Source: WLMZ01 sp037140375 (lineage in GTDB: Bacteria; Actinomycetota; Acidimicrobiia; Acidimicrobiales; Ilumatobacteraceae). From it: 11,231 nt of DNA. This document shows, piece by piece, positions 6,294-11,231 of this stretch. Position 1 is the stretch's first letter; each line of letters starts with the position of its first letter. The position numbers and the translations under genes were made by a program. The notes below the pieces were generated by a model that ran no database searches, had not been told where the DNA came from, and was given only the letters and a program-made list of their open reading frames with translations. The stretch covers positions 1 to 11,231 of the forward strand of contig JBAXER010000085.1 of assembly GCA_037140375.1 (NCBI GenBank). The letters run 5' to 3'.

Positions 6294-7019
6294 ATGATCA
6301 CGCCCGAAACCGCGCCCGACATCGGGCGCGGTTCACCCCTGTCACAACGCGCCGACGACGGCTCGTTGATCGTGCTCACCGACGTGATCGGCGATCCCGA
6401 AGGCCAACTCGCTGCTTCGTTGATCACGCTGCACGAAACCGAGTTTCCGAAATACCCCTTTTTCACGCCACTGTTACGCGACCGAACTGGCCCGAGCGCG
6501 AGCGCTGCACAGGTGCAATCGCACCAATGGTTGCTCGAGGTTGATGGGGTGGCCGCTGGCTACGTGGTGTTCGATTCGAACCTTCATCGAAGGGTTGCCA
6601 TCGTTCACTTCGTACACCTCGACCCAACGGTTGGAGCGTTGAAGGTCGCACAGCGTCGGTCGCTCGCGTGGCTGTATCGCATGATCATTGAGCAACTGGC
6701 CAACGACTGCGGAAACGTACCGGTGCTCGGGGCAGTTGGCGAAGCACCAAGGACCCGTGCTCCGATCTTCAGACTGATTGGTATGCGCGACCTCGGCATT
6801 GAGTATTACGAGCCAAAGAATGCACCACGGTGGCAAGGCCCAGGCTCAGAACTGCGCCGCCTTCATCTGCTCTGGCTCCCACCTGAGGGCATCGAGCCCG
6901 CCACGATTGAAGACCAAGCGCGAGAGGCCGGGGCCGCAGCGTTCTTGCTTGACCACTACCGCTTCGATGCCGACATCGCCTGGGTGGCTTCGGCGGTAGG
7001 CGCCGAACGAACCCGCTGA
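6294..7019 (+). CDS. GNAT-like acyltransferase, 241 aa
   Basis: Probably an acyl-CoA-dependent N-acyltransferase fold; recognised by pattern, not by a strong motif. Visible: helix L-I-T-L-H-E-T-E-F at residues 43-51, strand W-L-L-E-V-D-G-V-A-A-G-Y at 79-90, strand V-A-I-V-H-F-V-H-L at 101-109, a helix with basic residues at 118-140 where GNAT proteins bind the CoA pyrophosphate, and G-M-R-D-L-G-I-E-Y-Y at 163-172, which is typical of a GNAT C-terminal half. No textbook Q-x-x-G-x-G/A loop is present; V-A-Q-R-R-S stands there. The ATG at 6294, 20 bases after the MinD-like stop, is my choice. However, a very strong palindrome at 6308-6333 lies inside the first codons, so TTG 6366 or GTG 6372 are alternatives. 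The frame is also open upstream to GTG 6228. It ends convergent with the transporter gene. Confidence 0.6.
   Translation: MITPETAPDIGRGSPLSQRADDGSLIVLTDVIGDPEGQLAASLITLHETEFPKYPFFTPLLRDRTGPSASAAQVQSHQWLLEVDGVAAGYVVFDSNLHRRVAIVHFVHLDPTVGALKVAQRRSLAWLYRMIIEQLANDCGNVPVLGAVGEAPRTRAPIFRLIGMRDLGIEYYEPKNAPRWQGPGSELRRLHLLWLPPEGIEPATIEDQAREAGAAAFLLDHYRFDADIAWVASAVGAERTR
6308..6333. terminator. Perfect 26-nt palindrome, candidate terminator or attenuator after the MinD-like gene
   Basis: Arms AACCGCGCCCGA and TCGGGCGCGGTT (12 bases each, no mismatch) around CA. As RNA this is an 11-bp GC-rich stem with a 4-base loop, starting 34 bases after the MinD-like stop codon. No T-tract follows beyond TT. It overlaps codons 5-14 of the GNAT-like gene as annotated, so it may be an attenuator, a protein-binding operator, or a sign that the GNAT gene starts later. 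Confidence 0.5.
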
Positions 7020-7027
7020 CCTTGGCC

Positions 7028-7071
7028 AGCGCCGTGAGGCAACGATGATCAGCCGAGTCGCTTACGGCGCT
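7028..7071. terminator. Long stem-loop between convergent GNAT-like and transporter genes
   Basis: AGCGCCGTGAG (7028-7038) pairs with CTTACGGCGCT (7061-7071): 11 pairs including one G-U in the plus-strand RNA, with a 22-base loop. It spans the transporter stop codon (7049-7051) and begins 9 bases after the GNAT-like stop. In the minus-strand RNA the wobble becomes a C-A mismatch, so it fits best as the terminator of the minD/GNAT transcript. No T-tract follows. Confidence 0.45.
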
Positions 7072-8512
7072 TGAGACGATACGAGAGCTGGGTGTCGTCC
7101 CATGTGCGAACAGTGTTACGGCTGAGTACGAGACCAACGGCCGCGAACGCGACACCAATCGACGGAGCGACCCACAGGTTGTGCGTCTGCACCGCGAGTG
7201 CGATGGGACCAGCAGCGAGGATCAGGCTGAACGCCAGAGGCCCCATATCGATTGCGAACGAGACACGCAGTCGACGCTCGTCGGGCAAACTTGCCATCGC
7301 AGCCTGTCTTGCTGACCCATCGATACTCCAACGCGGGATACGCCAAACGACGAGCGCAAGAGAACCGAGTGCGACCGTGGTGGTAGCGCCGCCGACAACA
7401 AGAACGGCTCCGCCGAGCAGTGCGCCGATCGGAAGCAATTGAAGGACTCGTGCAATTCCTTGGCTCTTGATGATCTTCGTTGATCCGAAGTTCTGCAGCA
7501 ACCAACACGCGACGAAGCACACCAATGAGGTGCCGGCGTACACCGCTTGTAGCGAACCAGCGTCGGAGAAACGCGTGGTCGCAAGGTGCAGGAATCCAAA
7601 GTCGACCATTGTTCCGCCGAAGATGGCGAACACTCCAACCCAGAACATCCAACGAAAGGCGGGAAGTTGACCAATGAAGCTGACCGTGTCTTTGAGTGAC
7701 TCGCTTGCGCTTTGTGCGCGTTGATGGCCGACTCCGGTGGTGGCACCGGCGAGGGCGCGGGGCAAGAGCACCGCCACCAGTATTCCGATCAGTGGTGGCG
7801 CCACGAGTAGCCAGATGAGCGAGTCATCGTTCAGGTTGAACACCGTGGGTGTGAGCACGGCAACACCAAGGCCAGCGATCTGACCGCCAAACAGCCATCG
7901 GGAAATCTTCGGAAATACTGTGGCGCCTTGGCCAGTGGTGAACACGTCGCCTGCGAGGGTCCACAACACGAGGGGCAGCAAGAAGTTGAGTTGGTCGGCC
8001 AAGAGCCACGCAATGGCCGCCGGAACCTTGTGCGACACACCGAGCGCAACGAGGGCCAGCATGGCGATGAACGCAGCGCTGCAGATGAGGAACACCCAGC
8101 GCACCACGCCCAGTCGTGCGAATCGGTCGACGTAGCGCATTTGGGCAAACGCGATGAGCAGCAGGCCGAGACCACCAAGTGGCCAGACCACCGCCAATGC
8201 CAAGGGACTGCTGTTGCTGAGCAACTGCGAAGCCGCAACGGACTCGGTGAGCACCCCAGAGAACCCCACGCCAGCGAGCGCAAACGCAAGCGCAAGCGCC
8301 CAACGATTGCGTGTGTCGAGACGAGCTGTTTCAGATGGTGCGGCTTCGCCTCTCGGGCGGGCACCCGAGCTAGCAATCAGATCGTCGAGTGCGCTGCCCG
8401 CGCTACGCGTACGCTCAGCGGCGCGTGACATATCGCCTAACGCGTCGTCGATGTTGCGCCGGGGCCGAGGCGCGTCGCTTTTTTCTCCAAAGAGATTCAG
8501 GTCATCAGTCAA
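7049..8512 (-). CDS. Npt1/ATP-ADP-translocase-like (MFS-related) multi-spanning membrane protein
   Basis: 487 aa from the preferred start. A cytoplasmic, charged N-terminal tail of about 70 residues is followed by about 12 predicted membrane segments. Segments such as L-A-G-D-V-F-T-T-G-Q-G, P-K-I-S-R-W-L-F-G-G and, near the end, R-I-P-R-W-S-I-D-G-S-A-R-Q-A-A then P-D-E-R-R resemble bacterial Npt1/Tlc-like nucleotide transporter relatives of the MFS. This is recalled similarity, and the substrate is unknown; homologues in free-living bacteria are not proven nucleotide exchangers. Start choice: TTG 8512 has GGAG seven bases upstream and overlaps the sensor stop by 8 bases, giving M-T-D-D-L-N-L-F-G. 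ATG 8554 would overlap by 50 bases and give 501 aa with a poorer RBS. The overlap implies translational coupling to the sensor gene, so the two products probably work together in the membrane. Confidence 0.7.
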   Translation of the reverse strand: MTDDLNLFGEKSDAPRPRRNIDDALGDMSRAAERTRSAGSALDDLIASSGARPRGEAAPSETARLDTRNRWALALAFALAGVGFSGVLTESVAASQLLSNSSPLALAVVWPLGGLGLLLIAFAQMRYVDRFARLGVVRWVFLICSAAFIAMLALVALGVSHKVPAAIAWLLADQLNFLLPLVLWTLAGDVFTTGQGATVFPKISRWLFGGQIAGLGVAVLTPTVFNLNDDSLIWLLVAPPLIGILVAVLLPRALAGATTGVGHQRAQSASESLKDTVSFIGQLPAFRWMFWVGVFAIFGGTMVDFGFLHLATTRFSDAGSLQAVYAGTSLVCFVACWLLQNFGSTKIIKSQGIARVLQLLPIGALLGGAVLVVGGATTTVALGSLALVVWRIPRWSIDGSARQAAMASLPDERRLRVSFAIDMGPLAFSLILAAGPIALAVQTHNLWVAPSIGVAFAAVGLVLSRNTVRTWDDTQLSYRLKRRKRLG

Positions 8513-9704
8513 TTGATGGCTCCGTCCCTGATTCGCCGCGCCCAACCGCAGCATCCTGAAGCTCTTGATCCTTCACCTTGGCGCGCATCGCTGCTGCCTT
8601 CTGGGTGAGGTGGTTGAAGAAGTCGCTGTCGACGATCTCCTTCACAGCATCCATTCGCTTTGCTTCGTCGATCTCGACGCGCAGCACTGCAACCGTTCGT
8701 GTCAGGCTTCGTTCGCGCTCACCCACCTTGAGGGTCATCACCTGGAAGTTGTCAGCCAGCTCGGTCATTTCATCGCGGAAATACGCTTTGGCGAAGTCGG
8801 TCACGTCGACCGAGTAGTCACCATCGGCAACCATCTGGGTCACCGATGTGATCCGACCGAGGCGGCGGGTGACGAGTCCGGCCATAAAGTAGACAAGCAC
8901 CAACAGCACGAGGTACGAGGCGCCGAACACGGGATAGAGCACCTTGAGCACTCGAGAACGAACGTCGTTCACGTACGACAGCGGATAATCGACGCCAAGT
9001 GCACCCACCGTCTTGCCAACCGTGTCCTTGATGGGTGTATACACCGAGATCCATGTGTTCAACGCGTCGGTGTACGCAGGTTGCGGTGTGGTGCGCAAGA
9101 GGCCATCGGTCACGTAGCTGGGCACCGTGCCGTACACCTCGGCTGCAGACTGCTTGAACTGAGCGCCGCATGGGTCATCGATCTGCACACCCTGAGAGTC
9201 GACGCACCAACTCACGTTCGTGAAGCCGTACGCCCCCCACTGGCCGATGAAGCGAAGTTCACCATCGGAGGTAGTGGCATACGTGTACGGGGATGCGTCG
9301 GGATTGGTGCGACGAATATTGAGCATCTCGCTCACGTGCTGCCAGTAGGCCGGGTCGGTTGGCCACGTGCTTTCGGCCGTTGCTGTGGTGCCCGCAAGGA
9401 ATCCAGCGTTCGCGGGGTACTTCGTTCCGGGCGTGGGCCGTTCTGGGATCGTGAGCAGGTTGGAGAAGTTGGCGACATCGATGGTCTGAACTCCACCCTC
9501 TGCCATATCGACCAAGCTGTTCTTGAGCCTCGTGGTGGCAGTGTTCGTGGAGAAGCTGAGAATCCAGCCAGCGACCGCAAAGAAGACAATGGTGATCGCA
9601 AGGCCGAAGCCAAAAACAAGCTTCCACCGCATTCCGAGTCGTATACGACGTCGGCGCGCTGACGAATCTGGCGCGCTTGCGGTCTGGTCAGTGGTAATTG
9701 ACAT
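8505..9704 (-). CDS. Two-TM sensor with extracytoplasmic domain, HAMP and C-terminal coiled coil, no output domain
   Basis: 399 aa. After a basic N-terminus (R-R-R-R at 17-20), TM1 is at about 28-50, an outside domain at 51-255, TM2 at about 256-278, a HAMP linker at about 277-330 (R-R-L-G-R-I-T-S-V-T then A-D-G-D-Y-S-V-D-V), and then a coiled coil with L-R-V-E-I-D-E-A-K-R at 341-350 and D-F-F-N-H-L-T-Q-K-A at 361-370. The outside domain ends Y-T-P-I-K-D-T-V-G-K-T-V-G-A-L-G-V-D-Y, typical of Cache/PDC sensor domains. Its only two cysteines, Cys167 and Cys179, could form a disulfide. No histidine kinase, cyclase, GGDEF or chemoreceptor signalling tip follows, so the signal must pass to a partner, perhaps via the short C-terminal coil. 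It is the first gene of the minus-strand pair and divergent from the adenylation gene, 52 bp apart. ATG 9704 lacks a strong Shine-Dalgarno. Confidence 0.82.
   Translation of the reverse strand: MSITTDQTASAPDSSARRRRIRLGMRWKLVFGFGLAITIVFFAVAGWILSFSTNTATTRLKNSLVDMAEGGVQTIDVANFSNLLTIPERPTPGTKYPANAGFLAGTTATAESTWPTDPAYWQHVSEMLNIRRTNPDASPYTYATTSDGELRFIGQWGAYGFTNVSWCVDSQGVQIDDPCGAQFKQSAAEVYGTVPSYVTDGLLRTTPQPAYTDALNTWISVYTPIKDTVGKTVGALGVDYPLSYVNDVRSRVLKVLYPVFGASYLVLLVLVYFMAGLVTRRLGRITSVTQMVADGDYSVDVTDFAKAYFRDEMTELADNFQVMTLKVGERERSLTRTVAVLRVEIDEAKRMDAVKEIVDSDFFNHLTQKAAAMRAKVKDQELQDAAVGRGESGTEPSID
8520..8523 (-). promoter_or_regulatory. Ribosome binding site for the transporter, inside the sensor gene
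   Basis: GGAG on the minus strand, seven bases before TTG 8512 and within the last codons of the sensor gene. It supports the TTG start and translational coupling. Confidence 0.5.
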
Positions 9705-9713
9705 TCCGCTAAC

Positions 9714-9740
9714 CTACTCGTCCGCGCTCAATCCGAGTAG
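9714..9740. repeat. Inverted repeat CTACTCG-N13-CGAGTAG in the sensor/adenylation divergent region
   Basis: Perfect 7-bp arms (9714-9720 and 9734-9740), centres about 20 bp apart, i.e. two helical turns. It fills the middle of the 52-bp gap between the two start codons, so it could be a shared operator. Alternatively it could form a leader hairpin beside the Shine-Dalgarno of the adenylation gene. Confidence 0.45.
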
Positions 9741-9742
9741 TT

Positions 9743-9748
9743 GGAAGG
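9743..9748 (+). promoter_or_regulatory. Ribosome binding site of the adenylation gene
   Basis: GGAAGG eight bases before ATG 9757. It decides this start, since the frame is open for some distance upstream. Confidence 0.6.
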
Positions 9749-9756
9749 ACGGGGGC

Positions 9757-11231
9757 ATGGCGCAGCGATCGGTTCCTCCACCACAATCGCCAGCACTGGG
9801 CACCGTCAGGGTGCGATCGCTGGCCGACGCTTGGCGGAGCGGGGTTTTCAAGTCGCCACACCAGGCAGCGTTGCAGGTTGACGGAACCTCGATTTCGTAC
9901 CGCGAGCTCGACGAGCGCGCCCGCTCTCTTGCCGCCGCCATCTCACAAGCCGATCCCACTGGGGCGCCCGTGGCCGTGCTCGGTCAACGCAGCCTCGACG
10001 CGTATCTGGGCGTGCTCGGTGCGGTGCTCGCCGGGCGCACCTATGTGCCCTTGCACCCCGGCTTTCCGGTGGACCGCACCAGTGGCATGCTGCGTCGCTC
10101 AGGGGCAGCCACGCTAGTAGTAGGCCCCGAGGCCGACGATGTCGCTCGACCGCTACTGGAATCGCACGAGGGCGAACTGGCGGTGCTGTTCCCAACGCAT
10201 CGCCTGCCCGAATGGAGTGCAAGTTCTGGAATGGGCCTTCGGCTTGATGCGCGAGACATTGCCACGACGCCACATGTCGAGACTCCAATGGTCAGCGATG
10301 AATCGATCGCCTATCTGCTCTTTACCTCCGGGAGCACCGGCATGCCCAAGGGAGTCGGCGTCAGCCAGGCCAACGTGTCTGCGTACCTGTCGCACGCTGT
10401 CAGCGCGTACGGATATTCACCCGCCGACCGTTGCTCACAGATGTTCGACCTCACGTTCGACCTCAGCGTGCACGATCTGTTCGCGACATGGATGGCGGGA
10501 GCGTGCCTGTGCGTTCCGACAAAACGAGCAACGATCGCCCCAGCCAAGTTCATCCGCGACGAAGAAATCACGGCGTGGTTCTCGGTGCCTTCGGTAGCGA
10601 TGCTGATGGATCGCATGCGAACGATGAAGCCCGGCGCGTATCCAAGCCTGAGGCTCAGCTTGTTCTGCGGCGAAGCGCTGCCCGCCAGCGTTGCTCAGAA
10701 ATGGAGCACAGCCGCTCCGAACTCGACGGTGCACAATCTCTACGGCCCCACCGAGGCAACCATCGCAATCACCTCGTACGAGTGGACTGCGAATTCGAGC
10801 TCCGGCGCTGCAGTGCCGATCGGCAGACCATTCCCCGGCCACGAGGCTGCGATCGTTGATACCGCAGGGCACACCGTAGGCGAGGGTCAGCGCGGCGAAC
10901 TGTGTGTTGCTGGGCCACAGGTGACCCCGGGTTACTGGCAAGACCCAGAACGAACAGCCGCGAGTTTCGTGACCTTGCCCCACAGCAGCGAACGCTGGTA
11001 TCGCACCGGCGATCTTGTCGAGTGGTCACCCAACGACGGTCTCATTTTCCACGGACGAATTGACGATCAGGTACAGGTCATGGGATTTCGCGTCGAGCTC
11101 GCCGAAGTAGACGCTGCACTGCGCGCCGCGTTGCACACCGAGTCGGTGATCACCGTGTCGTATCCTGCCGGACCAACGGCCGAAGCGCTGTACGCCTTCG
11201 CCGTGCGCAATGGTGATCAGGACGGCGATCA
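9757..11231 (+). CDS. Stand-alone amino-acid adenylation enzyme (DltA-like / NRPS A-domain), 3' end cut by window
   Basis: ANL-superfamily adenylate-forming enzyme. It would activate an amino acid with ATP and load it on a carrier-protein thiol. I translated this frame by hand: 491 codons with no stop to the window edge. Core motifs: A3 F-T-S-G-S-T-G-M-P-K-G at residues 189-199, A4 F-D-L-T-F-D-L-S-V-H-D at 230-240, A5 N-L-Y-G-P-T-E at 327-333, A6 G-E-L-C-V-A-G at 380-386, A7 Y-R-T-G-D-L at 415-420, A8 G-R-I-D-D-Q-V-Q-V-M-G at 433-443. The A10 catalytic lysine lies beyond the edge. The pocket positions read D235, L236, H239, S276, L302, C304, L328, I336, A337. The F-C-G-E segment (303-306) and Cys304 match DltA, the D-alanine-activating enzyme, as I remember it. 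No condensation or carrier domain precedes it. ATG 9757 is chosen for its GGAAGG. Amino acid and carrier are unknown. Confidence 0.87.
   Translation, partial: MAQRSVPPPQSPALGTVRVRSLADAWRSGVFKSPHQAALQVDGTSISYRELDERARSLAAAISQADPTGAPVAVLGQRSLDAYLGVLGAVLAGRTYVPLHPGFPVDRTSGMLRRSGAATLVVGPEADDVARPLLESHEGELAVLFPTHRLPEWSASSGMGLRLDARDIATTPHVETPMVSDESIAYLLFTSGSTGMPKGVGVSQANVSAYLSHAVSAYGYSPADRCSQMFDLTFDLSVHDLFATWMAGACLCVPTKRATIAPAKFIRDEEITAWFSVPSVAMLMDRMRTMKPGAYPSLRLSLFCGEALPASVAQKWSTAAPNSTVHNLYGPTEATIAITSYEWTANSSSGAAVPIGRPFPGHEAAIVDTAGHTVGEGQRGELCVAGPQVTPGYWQDPERTAASFVTLPHSSERWYRTGDLVEWSPNDGLIFHGRIDDQVQVMGFRVELAEVDAALRAALHTESVITVSYPAGPTAEALYAFAVRNGDQDGD

Noticed and set aside
8565..9662. 365-codon plus-strand reading frame opposite the sensor gene
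   Set aside because: Rich in His, Val and Cys in shadow pattern, no domain or RBS, and fully antisense to a well-supported gene.
9698..9703. Perfect TTGACA, a -35 candidate for the adenylation gene
   Set aside because: No acceptable -10 at 15-19 bases; it lies over the start codon of the divergent sensor gene, so it is probably chance.
1..11231. tRNA, rRNA, IS element, CRISPR array, phage or toxin-antitoxin signatures
   Set aside because: None seen: no spaced direct repeats, no transposase or integrase motifs, no cloverleaf-like stretch, and almost all DNA is accounted for by the listed genes.

Overview
The window is a gene-dense, GC-rich (roughly 60% by eye) piece of bacterial chromosome. 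GTG/TTG starts, short intergenic gaps, ATGA-type overlaps and the protein style suggest an actinobacterium, perhaps of the Acidimicrobiia/Ilumatobacter type. This placement is an inference from composition, not from a marker gene. I saw no tRNA, rRNA, IS element, CRISPR array or prophage gene, and no stretch over 300 bases lacks a gene.

Left part (1-4004): a polyamine-type ABC importer. A substrate-binding lipoprotein (cut at the window edge, apparently exactly at its lipobox cysteine) is followed by two permeases, PotB-like and PotC-like, which overlap by ATGA. The PotA-like ATPase lies on the opposite strand, tail to tail with potC across a 5-bp gap, so the four parts are not one operon.

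Middle (4036-5422, minus strand): a 179-aa protein of unknown function and a crotonase-fold (enoyl-CoA hydratase/isomerase family) protein. By motif alignment the latter lacks both classical catalytic glutamates.

Right part (5521-11231): an unusual set. It runs as a MinD/ParA-like ATPase with an FRGGTGKS P-loop and a GNAT-like protein (plus strand); a multi-spanning Npt/ATP-ADP-translocase-like transporter and a two-TM sensor with a HAMP domain but no output domain (minus strand, overlapping genes); and, divergent from the sensor, a stand-alone amino-acid adenylation enzyme running off the right edge. The adenylation enzyme's pocket residues resemble those of the D-alanine-activating enzyme DltA. 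It gives no complete stop-to-stop ORF inside the window and is easy to miss. Short control regions separate the units: a 98-bp divergent region before the minD-like gene, a 52-bp divergent region with an inverted repeat between sensor and adenylation enzyme, a perfect 26-nt palindrome just after the minD-like gene, and a long stem between the convergent GNAT and transporter genes.

Reading the right part as one system is an inference: an envelope-facing sensor and transporter, a membrane-associated MinD-type switch, and an adenylating plus acyl-transferring chemistry that would need a carrier protein, presumably just beyond the right edge. I know of no characterised pathway with this composition.
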